Source: Heterotrichella gracilis
Lineage: Eukaryota; Sar; Xanthophyceae; Tribonematales; Xanthonemataceae
DNA length: 64,000 nt
Direction of reading: 5' to 3'
NCBI GenBank assembly: GCA_032358255.1
Contig: JAULBX010000670.1
Coordinates: forward strand, 94,871 to 158,870
The translations under genes and the position numbers were made by a program. This document shows positions 1 through 11,091 of the stretch, one piece after another. Positions within the stretch are counted from its first letter, which is position 1. Every line of letters starts with the position of its first letter. The notes under the pieces are model-generated. The model saw only the letters and a list, made by a program, of their open reading frames with translations, had not been told where the DNA came from and did not search any database.

Positions 1-2445
1 TGCCTGCTGTCGCTGGCAGACTGCGCCAGGGACTACGGGTTCAACCGACCCCAGCTGACGAGAAACAACGTGCTGCATATCAAAGGCGGTACGGATTAAT
101 ATGCTGCTGGGCGTCTGTCAGGCCCAAGGAAGGGTGGTTATTACTCCTTGGACTGCGTAAATATGTTACATTGCCAGGTTCAGGACAAGTTGGACAGGCT
201 TAGGCTTACACTTGGGGGACATTTTCTGCATTTTCCATCCACAGGTGCTTGTGCTATATGCGTATATTATATAATATATGGGCAAGGGTGCCCAGATACA
301 ATGTCACGTAAATCCCTGCCTATTTGAGAGGCGCACTTCCTGGCGTGAAAGGAGTTTTTCTAAGACTTCTTGCTATTCAAGGCTCCTATGCTGTGTACAC
401 CAGACGCCACACCCTTCTGCATGCCATGCCTGCTGACATTGGCTAAGGCCTGTGCTTGACCAGCCGTTCTGGTCGGTTGGTGCCCTGCTGCAAGCCAGTG
501 GCCCCTTAACTCCGCCTTTGCACGTCCCCTTTCTTCCATTCTATGAGGCTGTGCATGTGCTGTGCAGGGAGACACATGCTTGTTGAGATGCTCACTGAGA
601 GGTACATCCCAAACGACACAAACATGGAACAGGCAAGCAAGAGGTTACAGGTGAGGCTCTATGATTTGTCTGGACAAAACAAACATCAACAAATGATGGG
701 GGGAAAACATGTTTGGATGCGCATGCATCCAACATTTTTGTGCATTCCAGTCAATTGCACCAAGAAAATGTGAAGATCTTCTGCACTGCAGCCTTGGTGT
801 TCACGTAGCTCTCTTGAACTGACAATATGCATGCAGGTGATCACTGGACCCAATTTGTCAGGGAAGTCTTGCTACGTCAAGCAAGTGGCCATAATTGTAT
901 TCCTGGCCCACATTGGGTCCTTTGTTCCCGGTGCGTTTACTTGATTCATTGTATTCAATTAATATTCAGCATCATTTCAAGTTGTGCCAAAGGTGTTATT
1001 AGCCTGCATAGCTACATGCTTTTTTCACAAGTTGTGTAAATTGCGCAGCTGACGAGGCCATCATTGGGTTGACAGACCGCATCTTCACGCGCATTGTCAG
1101 CATAGATGCTGTGGCCCTTCATCAGAGCACCTTCATGGTTGACCTTGGCCAGATTTCCAGCATGCTTCGTCTAGCAACCTGCAGGTACGCTATCACAGGC
1201 TGTCAAATATCCACTATATCCACGCATGCATGCAATTATTTGGGGGTTTGCGTTTAAAGTTTAGGGTTTAAATTTAAGCATTTTTCTTTCCGTTTAAGCA
1301 ATGTAATGCAGTGCAGCACGTGGCATTTGACCTTTGCTTGGTTCAATGCTGCAGCACCCAGACCGTAGATGAGTGCATCAAACGCAGGTCATTATGTATC
1401 ATTGACGAGTTTGGGAAAGGGACCCTGGCAGCGGATGGCGTTGGTCTGTTGTGCGCTGTGCTCAGCCACTTTGCAGGGAGGCCGGAGCCCCCTAAGGTGC
1501 TGACATGCACACACTTCAGTGAGGTATTATCAGCAACAATCTTGCCGAGGTAAGTGCATGGCAGGAGATAAGAGAATTTGCTGCGAGCCCCCTAAGGTGC
1601 TAAGCAACATGAATTATGTGTGCACAATCCAATGTACTACCTTCTCATAGAAATAAAAATGTTGAAAATATGCAGTCAACAGTGATATTGGCAGATACCC
1701 TTGCGCGGCCAACACAACTTCACATCAGTGATCTCATTGCGCAGGAATCCTCTGCTTTCATTCTTCACCATGGATGTGTTACAAGATGGGCACCATGCTT
1801 CCGCCGCTGCTGGTGACGCAGCCGTGCAAGGTGCCGCTAAGGACCTGGTGTTCTTGTGTCGCCTGGTACCAGGTGTGGCCTGCGGGGGAAGGCTACGAGC
1901 AGTATCAATATAGATTTAATATTATTTGGGGCATCTGGCAAGGTTGAATTATGCATTCAGGCTTCGGCTGGACAGAGCTGACATCAGGTGCTGCCTATTG
2001 GTGCAATGGTCAGAGCAATCAGTTCCAGGGGCTTCTGACATGCACATCGTGCACTACCTATAGGGTAAAACAATAAGAATGATCATCTTTGAGGTTGCAA
2101 CCCAGCGCGATTTGTGGGCAATGCCAATGACTTGCCAAGCCACAAGGCGTACACCCAGCGCACCACTACTAATCAAACCTCCCTCCTCTGCCTGCAGGAT
2201 ATGCTACCCCAAGCTTTGGCCTGTACTGCGCAAAGCTGTGTGGGCTGAGGCCCGACATCGTGCAGCGCGCGCACGACCTGGTTCGCCTGCAGGCAACTTC
2301 ACAGCCAATCGCTCCTATCCACACGGAGGCACTGGCCAAGCGCAACGCGGCAGCCCTCGCCAAAGTGCAGCACCTGCTGTCCACAGACCTCCAGGACACT
2401 GCGGCAGTGAATGCCCTGCTGACCAGCATCTCCACAGGGCAATGA
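1..2445 (+). CDS. MSH5: MutS homologue 5 (MSH5), 3' part; 5' end outside window
   Basis: Meiotic MutS-family ATPase. In known eukaryotes it pairs with MSH4 as a clamp on recombination intermediates. Seven exons are readable: 1-88, 568-650, 837-930, 1049-1184, 1355-1549, 1745-1872 and 2198-2445. Their phases agree, giving 323 residues and a TGA stop. Exon 3 carries the Walker A motif GPNLSGKS. Exon 5 carries Walker B and the MutS signature IIDEFGKGT, followed by THF. The first exon ([12 protein letters not shown]) matches the segment just before the ATPase domain of MSH5. DEFGKGT, rather than the DELGRGT of most other MutS proteins, together with the absence of a mismatch-binding domain in view, fits MSH5. 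The C-terminal helical part ([12 protein letters not shown]) matches the family's helix-turn-helix dimer region. The N-terminal clamp and lever regions lie upstream of the window. Family identity is firm; exon edges are inferred. Confidence 0.9.
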
Positions 2446-3844
2446 TCACAATGGCCAGCTGGCAGTGCGGCGCGCATGAAGCGATGGCTGGCACGTGGGT
2501 GGCAACAGGGTGACTGGGTTTTAAAACGCCGGCGGTGGGCCAGCAAGCGCTTGAGCCTGAGCCAGCAAGAACATTTCTGAAATGTTCTTTGAATCAAACG
2601 CATGCGTGAGCCAGCAAGTATGCCAGTGCCTGAGTCAGCCAAGTGACCAGTAACAGTCAACTTCTGGTACTGATGGTCCCCTGGGGCCCGAGCACCAGTT
2701 GTGTAGGGCACTGCCAGCCCGGGGCCCCTCAGCCCTTGCCAAGGGCGGCCCTTTAAGGGCGGCACCTGCGATGCAGTCCCTTTTCTTTCTTTCTTCTTGT
2801 GATGGTGCTTGACAACTCAGCTCAATTGCTCAAACTGTGACAGAGACTCTGTAGACACAATGATTGTCATTTCGTGTGTATTCTAAACACCCACTCATTG
2901 AGCAAGGCGGCCTGCTTCCGTCTTGAGTCACTCAATGACGGTCATTGCCATGCTGAGCATCAGCCTTGTGTTCCAGCATAACAATCACTCCCGGTGTAAA
3001 GTCTGAGAGCAGGCGGGATGATAACCAACACAATGTGATGTGAAATCCCCCACGCTGGGGTCATCGAACTGATTTAATGCACATGCTGTGAATCAACCGT
3101 CATAATGGTGCTGTTGCAGAGTTTAACCTCGTCAGTGCCATGAGGGTTTAGTTTAGCAAGGTTGAACCAGATATGGTACAACTTGCAACTAATTCAGAGT
3201 TGAGAGGCAAGCCAGTTGCCTGCTGGTTGCGGTTCCTTGGTGTAAAATCCACTGGGACAGTTGGCAGTGAAAAATCGCACACATAGCAAACTATGTATCC
3301 CTTGCTGCAGCGTGCACACTAGTACACGTGACCATAATTTGCAGAGTACATGTTATCACATACTCTCTAGAAAATTGTCCTACAAGCCCCAGCTTCATTA
3401 AAAAGCTTATACAGCTGCTGTTGCAAATGAAAGAAAAAATCCGCGTATACACCCATGTAATTCAGTGCGACCTTGTTGAAAGACGAAAGTCTGCAACTGA
3501 TAGCACTCCCACCCAACAAGCATTCATACAGACACATGGAGTGTTCTTGCTGCATTTCTGTCTTGGCAAAAACACACACCATTTGCATGATCGGCAGACA
3601 TTCCAGACAACAATACTGCGGCATCCTCCGCCAGCCGTTCCACGCCATGATTGCATGTGAAAGCTCTTGCCCGACTGTTTTTGTCTGCCAACAATCTCAC
3701 GGGCAAAACTTCTCAAGAAAGGACACCTGATGCGCTCTCAGGAACTCACTGAAAGCAGAAGAAAAAGGAAACGGAAACCAGAATCTGACAGAGTGGCAGG
3801 CCTTTGGCATTCCCAAGTGCCGTCCCAAAGTGAAAAGCACATTT
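2446..3844. other. intergenic region between MSH5 and the TIC-like gene
   Basis: This is the space between two converging genes. It has lower GC than the flanks and only short overlapping reading frames with no recognisable protein. It presumably holds both 3' untranslated regions. I see no RNA gene or repeat in it. Confidence 0.5.
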
Positions 3845-4669
3845 TCAACAGCAAACGCTGGACTCGCAACCCACAGATGTAGTGCCATCGCAACCTGTGG
3901 AACCTGCTGTAAAAAAATGGCATCATGGAGGCCCACACACATGCGCCACGTGATAAACTAATGGGTTGCCATGTGCATACAATTCCCAAAACTGTTCCAA
4001 CTAGCCAACTACCCACCATCCCCGGAACACACATCAGCGGAAGACGGGCATACCTGGCAGCCTGCCACTGCCATCCTCCTTGTGCTCTGCCCTCACAGCT
4101 GCCATGAACTGCTCCTGCATGGGCGCCAGGCGCAGGCCGTTGCCCAACATGGGCCGGTTGTCCATCGGGCCTGCGGGTGGGGGCGAAGCGTGGTCAGGCA
4201 AGCTCTGTCACGAAAGCAGCATGCAGCCAGCAAGGGGATGTTCATCTAATACGGTATGATACACAACAAAAGAGAGTGTTGATTGAGTTGCGACAAGAGA
4301 ACGGTAAAAGGGTGCACGGGGAATAGTGCACAATCGCTCGATTATCCTCGATAATGCCCTAGCTTTCAGCTAACCTGCCTGTCTTCACAGCATGAGCAAT
4401 TATTGTAGTAAAAGAAAGACAGGAGAAAGGCGTAGCGACTTGTTTTCAACGTAAAATAAACATTGTTTTCTATTTTCATCCAACATATTTTCCTATTTAT
4501 GTACAAAGAGAGTGAGATTCAGGTTGCCGCGCACCTTGCGCCACGCTCGCCCTGATCCTGTACATGGGGTCCTGCTGCGCAGCCGCAGCAGCTGCCGCCG
4601 CAAACTGCGCGAGGCTGGGCGGGAACTTGGGCCCCCCATCCTCCTGGTGCTTCATCAGGTACTCGGGCA

Positions 4670-4703
<34 letters not shown>

Positions 4704-6803
4704 CTGGTGGTGCACCATGCCGTCCTTGAGCTCCATCTTGGGCGCTGCGCTGGTGGCGGCCAGGTGCGCCTGGAGTGTGCCGGGCGCAAACTGGGCGGCG
4801 GGCAGCGGCGGGAAGGTGGGCGGGTTCAGGAAGGGCTGCATGGCGGCGGCGGCCAGCGCCGCCTGCTGCTGCGGGGTCAGGCCGCCAAATGCTGAGGGCC
4901 CGAAACCCGCTGGGAGGAAGGGGAAGCCTCCCCCGCCTCCTTGCTGCATCATGGCCAGCTGCGACTGCAGGTGCGGGTAGTGCGAGGCGAGCGAGGAGGG
5001 GTTGTGCTGCGGCATCTGCTGGCTGGCGGGGGCGGCGCTGGCAGCCAGGGCATGCACCAGGGGGAGCGGGAGCGGCGGGAGGGGGTCTGACGAGGCCAGG
5101 TGCGCGGGCAGTGGGTTGGGTGTGGGCGCCCGAGGAGGCTCCGATGGACCGGCCAAGGGGAGCTTGCGCTGGGTGATTGGCTGGATTGGTGCCTGCGCCT
5201 GTGGCTGGATGGGCGCCAGAGCGGGGTCGCGCGCTGTGGGTGCGTCGCGCGGGTCGCCGCCCTGGTTGGGCAACCTCCCGTGCTGGCGGTAGCGCTGCAG
5301 CTGCTGCTGGAAGTCGATGAAGTGCGCGATGTACACGTGGTTGGCGCAGCGCTTCCAGGGCTTGCGCAGCAGGGCGGGTGGCGCTGGGGGCTGGTTGCTA
5401 CCCAGCTTCCCTAGCAGCTTGCCAACCTCCTGCTCAGCATTGCCAAGTGGTGCCGCGGACCACGAGGGCTTTGCAAAGCCCTGGAGTGACTGCGCCGTTT
5501 GGCCCAAGTAGCCGCCAAAGCCTTGACCAGGCATCCTGAAGCCGTTGGGGCTGGGCGCCCTGCTGGAGGGGGCCATGCCAGGGAAGGCGTTGGTGGGAGG
5601 CTTGATCGCCTTGGGCGCTGCCAGGGTGTGGGTGGGTTGCTGGTAGCTCCTGGCTTCCTCCCACGACAGGGGCCCTGCAGGCTCGGGTGGCTCGCCCTTG
5701 ACGCGGAGGGGGGCTTCGTGGTCTGGCCCCTGCTGCTCCCTGCTGCCTGACGCCGGGCTGGGGCGCGTGTACTCCTCGGATGTGGCAGCCCCAAAGCCGG
5801 GACGGTCTGCAGCGTGCGCAGCGCCGGGCGCCTCGCCACGGACCTTGCTCCTTGGGTTGGCGTCGCCGGGCTGCTGGGGCTTGGTCTTGGTGCGGAATCG
5901 CTTGGGCTTGTTCTTGGGGCTGGTGGCGGGGCTGAGGTCCTGGCTGGACGATCCCGCAGAGGTGTTCCGGTCGCCGTACCGGTCGTCTGCAGGCGGGGGC
6001 GCGGCGTGCACGGACAGCATGTTGGCGAGGTCAAACAGGGCCTCCGCCACCTCCACCTCCTGCTCGGTCTCCATGGTAGTGGCCTGCATGAAAGGGCGCA
6101 CGTGGGTCACCATGCCCAAAACGACAGGGAGCACTCTATTGCGGCGCAGAATTCAGCGCACCTCGTACAACATCCTCGCTCTGTTCCGATAATCAGCCTG
6201 CAAGAGGAGAGGAGGTGAGCAACAAGAATTCTTGAGGACGGTGGCGATTGCACGAGCTACCAGCCAGGGTACCTACCGCCAGAGGTTTCTTGGCACTCTC
6301 CACCCACGCGCCTCCAACTCGCCTGCGAAGCGCTGCATCAGAAAAGAAAGAGGACGTCAGGGGCAACACATTGAGGTTACAAGCCTCAGAGCAACCCTAC
6401 AGCGTTGCTCCCCAGGGCACCGAGCAAAATCACATCTCGACAGATTTTGTGCTGGAAAGTACAACGGGGCATTTCTGCAGTACCTGTCCTTGGTTTCCGA
6501 GGGAAATTTGTGGGAGGCCCGTCGTCCTCAGACTCAAAACCTTGGTGCTCATCGTAGGCCTGCAGTTGTCAGTGGCAGGTTGAGTACTCGGCGGACGATC
6601 AGCATTCACTTGTCAGCAGAATGCAGGGCACACGCAACAGGCGCAAAAAACCCCACATAGAAGCTTACCTCGGGTGAAGCGGCATGACGTTGATGGGGCA
6701 TAGACTGGCGTTTGGCCCCGTGTAAACCGTACTGCTGCTCAGCCTTGTCGTACGAGTTTGAGCCGTGTCTGGCAGCAGGCATGCCGCCTTCCTTTCGTTT
6801 CAT
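3845..6803 (-). CDS. TIME FOR COFFEE-like nuclear protein with glutamine run
   Basis: Seven exons, in minus-strand order: 6803-6669, 6559-6484, 6332-6277, 6197-6162, 6083-4535, 4170-4054 and 3906-3845. They join in phase to about 676 residues, starting at MKRKEGG. The N-terminal blocks (LRRRVGGAWVESAKK, ADYRNRARMLYE) and the acidic helix EVEVAEALFDLANM are followed by a long Pro/Ser/Gln-rich region. The core motif is KRCANHVYIAHFIDFQQQL. Plant TIME FOR COFFEE (TIC) proteins carry a very similar block (KRCATHxYIA, then a run of H and Q) and an EVAEVLYGL-type helix. This basis is family memory, not a search. Arabidopsis TIC acts in the nucleus in the clock and in metabolic and hormone signalling, and is about twice as long. 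A ten-residue polyQ and two polyAla runs look disordered. The last exon has a CAGCAG tandem acceptor; either choice keeps the frame and adds or drops one residue. The alternative is an unrelated low-complexity protein sharing one motif. Confidence 0.6.
4671..4700 (+). repeat. (CTG)10 microsatellite coding for polyglutamine
   Basis: Ten uninterrupted CTG units on the plus strand are read as ten CAG glutamine codons in the TIC-like gene on the minus strand. A pure codon run like this is expected to vary in length between strains. Confidence 0.9.
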
Positions 6804-8080
6804 GGTTGCTTCTGGTAACACGTTGCCACAGAGTCGATACCAGTGGCTGAAACGGAGTGTCGATCCCAACTGCAAGATCCACAAACACCAAACAGCTGAG
6901 TTAGAGGAACTCGCAAACTGCCGATTGTTGGCACTTCACAGCCCAGCCCGTGCAACTGCTTTGTCAGAGGCTGAAGATAGCGTAATGGGCCAAATGCAAC
7001 GGATGGCCAGCGGGGGTTAGAAACGCCGTACGTAGCATCTCGGCAAACGGCAGGGAAAAACAGCGACACAAAGTCCACTGCCTGAACAAGAGAGGATGCA
7101 AGGTCAAGGGTGCCGTTGGAGCCTGCCAACGCCGCACTTACGTGTTTGTGTGTTTCAGTTGCTTGCGCAAGCAGGGGAGGTATGGGGGTGGTTCCCGCTC
7201 GGAACCACGAACGCGGCAGCAGCGCACGATGGGCGGCGTTCCAACGTCCCAAACAGGTGGCGTCACCTCAGAACTGTCCCAGGCGATCCGTGATGCTGCC
7301 AACCAGGTTTCGGTCTGAAGTATCTTACGGCAGCCCACAAGGTGCCTTTTTGGGCAGGGTCAGGCTGCAAGAAGGCGTGCACTGCAGCTGCAGCAGGCAC
7401 TATGGGTCCTGAATCACATGGGTCTAAAGAATCACGTGGGCAACGCTTTATGCTGATGTGGCAACTTTGCAATCAATCACGGCGTCCGGGCAAAGCTCCG
7501 CCGATTCGCTTGGAAGCTTTTTTATGCACTCCGAGCAGATCTCGGAGATTTGTGACATCCGGTCCGGACAAAACACGGATGTATGAAAAATCATCCAACA
7601 CCAACACCGGACGGCACAAACGCCAGGGTGGCAGCCTCTGCAGAGACTCTGCAGGCGAGGCCACACGACAGCTTTCAAAAGGTCTACCAGGGCAAGTGGT
7701 CTTGTTCGACAATTTCCCAGCCAGTCGGAACGTTGGTTGGTACAGGTCTGGCTTTACAAGCGAGCAGGCAGTCGCTTGTGGGCGCCGTGGACAGCACCAT
7801 CCCCAAGTGCCGCTGACTCATGACGGACTGTACCAGTTTAGTCTGCCTGCTATTGCGCGTGTGCTTTTGTGCTTGCAAGCACTACGATTGCTTCTAACCT
7901 TGATAATTACGCTGGTTTCCTTGCGATGAGTGCAGCCTTTCTATCTATCAGCTGTGGATTTGTTCAGCATGCGACTTATCACACAAGGATATGAAAAAGT
8001 GGACCTCATGCTTATTGCAACAAAAAGCCTGTTACGAAAACAGCACCATTAGCACCAACTGCTGAGTCTGATGAACACTT
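6804..8080. other. upstream region of the TIC-like gene
   Basis: It lies between the TIC-like start and the 3' end of the FAM185A-like gene, both on the minus strand. Long frames exist on both strands (for example 7342-7929 plus), but none has motifs, splice logic or a credible start. It most likely holds the promoter and 5' leader of the TIC-like gene. Confidence 0.4.
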
Positions 8081-10412
8081 TTAGGTCTTTTGCAACTTTC
8101 TCCGAACTGCATCTGCCCAACTCTGCACCTGCAGTGTCAAGGTGCCACTGCGAGCGTCAATGATTATTTCAGGAACAGCCGATGTGGCTGTTGCTTGCTG
8201 CCTAGGTACCCCACCACCCGCACCAGCACCAGTCAGGGGTGCCCAGGAACCCACTAGCACAGTGTGCGGCATTGCATGTGGCTCCTGCTGTGTTGCTGCC
8301 ATGCTGCCCGGTGGCTGGCCCTGCAAACCAGCTGAAAGGCTTTGCCGCTGCTGGTCTACTTTCTGGACAATAAACCGGCTGGAAAAGGACCTCCCTTCAC
8401 TGGCGTTGAACCATGGCAGCGTCTGTAGGGTTCTCTCAAGGGCCTCCGTCTCACCCTGCATCCATGCATTATCGCATATTAATGCCATGGTGTGCCATGC
8501 ATGATCCTGTCATGGTCCGCATTGACAAGCAGCAGCCACACAGAGACTGCAAATCCTGCCTTTGCAGCAAGAAGCATTTTTCCAGCCAAGCCAATACTCA
8601 CCATGCAAGCAATCTCACCCGACAACTCCAGCCTGCCCACACGCAGCTGCAGCTGTGCATGGAGGTTGGGTGACAGGCGGCAGGTCACATCCCCTCCCTG
8701 GGACTGGATGCGCACGTGCTGCAGCCGCTCGTGGACCTGCACCTGCATGGGTGTGCAACGACAAGGTCGGCGTGTGAAGTGCACCGTCATGGGTCTGCCA
8801 TATCCTGGTACACTGAATGGTTCTCATGCGCAAAAACATGACCAAGGTCACACACAAATATGATGGCGTCACATGGGCCGGCCGTGAAAATCCCATCTCA
8901 TGGTAACAATTCAACAGATATACGGGACGAAAATTTAAAAAATTTATTCTTGTTAGTCAACATCGTCATGATAGGACATAGGCGGTGCGCTATATTACCT
9001 CAACTGATCCGCCATGTGAGCTGATGTCCACAGAACCATCAAGACTTGCAATCTGCACTGATCCCCCCTGGCTGCTGATTGTAGCTGCGCCGCAATCTAA
9101 AGTGCCAACTTCGACGGAGTTACTGCAAGGGTTGGTTCCTTCCCCTGCACAAGGAATGCTAGATCATGACGCACGTGATCCCAGCAGCTGGCAAGCACCA
9201 ACATGAACCCTCACACATAGCTATTTATTTATTGCCCACTTATACATGCGGCATGTCACCTGCTGCAATGCTCAGTTTGTCGCAGTACGCGGCGCCAATG
9301 CTGACATTGCCTGCGCCGCTGCTCACATTGACATCCTTGCCCATGAGCCTCTGGAGCTGCACTGCGCCACTGTGTGTGCCCAGCTGTACATGCTCCGCTG
9401 TCACATTCCTCGCCACCAAGCTGCCACCACCTGTATCAACGCCTGTCTGCCCTGCTTTGATGCTGCCCAGCGTCACATCACCGCCCGAGCTCTCAACATG
9501 CAGGTCTGCCTCGGTGAGGTTTGCAACGGATACAGCACCCCCTGCGGCATAAGCCCGGGGTTCAGTGTTCAGGAGATCCACCATCCTATGACGCATTGAT
9601 GTTGCTTTTGCATTGGAAGTCTGTGTGACAGAGGTTGCAACATGAACTTGAACGATAATGCATGTCCGCACATGGCGAAAGTTAATGGCATGCCGCATAC
9701 CGTTGGCCTTCACTTGTATGCTGCAGAAGCGCTCAGGAACCCATGCAGTGACAGAATCTGCCGCTTCAACCTCCACACCTGTACAGAAGTAAGCTTTGTT
9801 CAGCACAGGTTAATTTTTGCAAAGATTCTGCAAAAGCAAATATGTGGCCAAAATTAAAGTGGCTATATTCGCCTTCAACGTACTGAGAGTGGGGCTTGCA
9901 TGGTCAATTCGCAACCCTCCTGTGACAGATGGTGGATCCACCTATGTATACACAAACATAGCTGTTGCATTGCAGTGTGCACAGGAAGCAGCGGGTGTCT
10001 GTTGAGCTTGCGGCCGATACAGGGTGTCACTTGCTAGAGGTGGTTGGCACTGTCCAGGGAAAGCAACACAATTGATGTACCATTGCAGTGTGTAACATGT
10101 TAAGAGCACAGTGTTTGTTACCTCCAGAAATATGCTTTCCAGCGCTCCATTATGTATTGCTACTGGGGCTCCATGGGCGCTGACCGCCACAGAAAGAGTG
10201 GAGCCAGGTGCAATGGGAAAGATGTGCTGCCTTTCTGGCTGAGTACTTGCAGTGTTTAGGTGTGACGTACGGCTGAATGCACAAGACAGCCGAGGTCGGC
10301 TAACCAAGGCTGCAGCCAAGGCCAGGGCTCGGCATGCCCCAAGGGAGCTTGGTGTGATTGTGGCTGTCAAAACTTGCAGGTGGTGCAATCCATGCCTTAT
10401 GCAACCCCTCAT
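8081..10412 (-). CDS. FAM185A-like protein (DUF4097-type beta-strand repeats)
   Basis: Six exons, in minus-strand order: 10412-10122, 9770-9714, 9620-9260, 9144-8999, 8742-8602 and 8455-8081. They join in phase to 456 residues. The middle is a run of short beta repeats with the rhythm of DUF4097/adhesin-like folds: VSVANLTEADLHVESSGGDV, NVSSGAGNVSIG, GSVQIASLDGSVDISSHGG and VRIQSQGGDVTC. The C-terminal tail ends QSWADAVRRKLQKT. Its placement of a TLTLQVQSW strand resembles the end of animal FAM185A, which is about 390 residues. The first 60 residues are Arg/Ala/Ser-rich without acidic residues, so organelle import is plausible. The molecular function of the family is not established, and none is claimed here. 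The start of exon 3 is the least certain edge. The gene is divergent from COG2. Confidence 0.72.
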
Positions 10413-11091
10413 TTTGGTGTGTCTGGTGTGGTCAGGGTTTGGGATTGTTACAGGCTACCTGTAGCGCCCCCTTGTTGTCTATGCATGCATGCACAAGGCC
10501 CTGGCATGTTAATGCCACTGCCCATGCATCAGCGATGTGTGGAACCTTTCAACACAGTGCGAGTTGGGAACACAGCAAAGCAAACCATGCATGTGTTACT
10601 GCGTGTGTGGGGTTTGTTACAGCGCAGAAAGGCAGGCTTCAAACCCGCTACATAGGGGGTATTTGACAGGGGAGGAAAGAATTCCTAATTAATGCAGATC
10701 TGGATGCATGCGAAAGAAGGAAACGCCAATTGATTCCACTGTTTTGTAGGCCTAGTTATTGTGTGTCATCAACATACTTTGTAGTAACATATCGCAGGCG
10801 TTGATTGTTGATGGACTCTGCACCATACCGTTCCAACCCAACTTTAGGCTTGGGTCCCAACAGAAGGATAGGTCCAGGGGTTGCCGTGTGGGCAAGTTGG
10901 TTTGCAAGCAGGTGCAGCTAGAGATATACCTCTTCTATCTTTCAGTGTGCACGGGGCTGGGTGACCGACCAGCCCAAGTGCTCCATCGTCCCATACTGTA
11001 GCCTCATTTGACCCTCTCCAGAGCTGAGGGCAGGCCCCCAAACACGGCATACACATGGTGACAGCAGAGCACTAGTGACGAGCATACCATC
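10413..11091. promoter_or_regulatory. shared divergent promoter region, FAM185A-like / COG2
   Basis: 679 bases separate the two divergent start codons. No clear TATA box or known element stands out. The assignment rests only on the head-to-head arrangement and on finding no gene in the interval. Confidence 0.4.

Noticed and set aside
7342-7929. 195-codon plus-strand frame upstream of the TIC-like gene
   Set aside because: No motif, odd composition, and no splice or promoter context. Long frames are common by chance in this GC-rich DNA.
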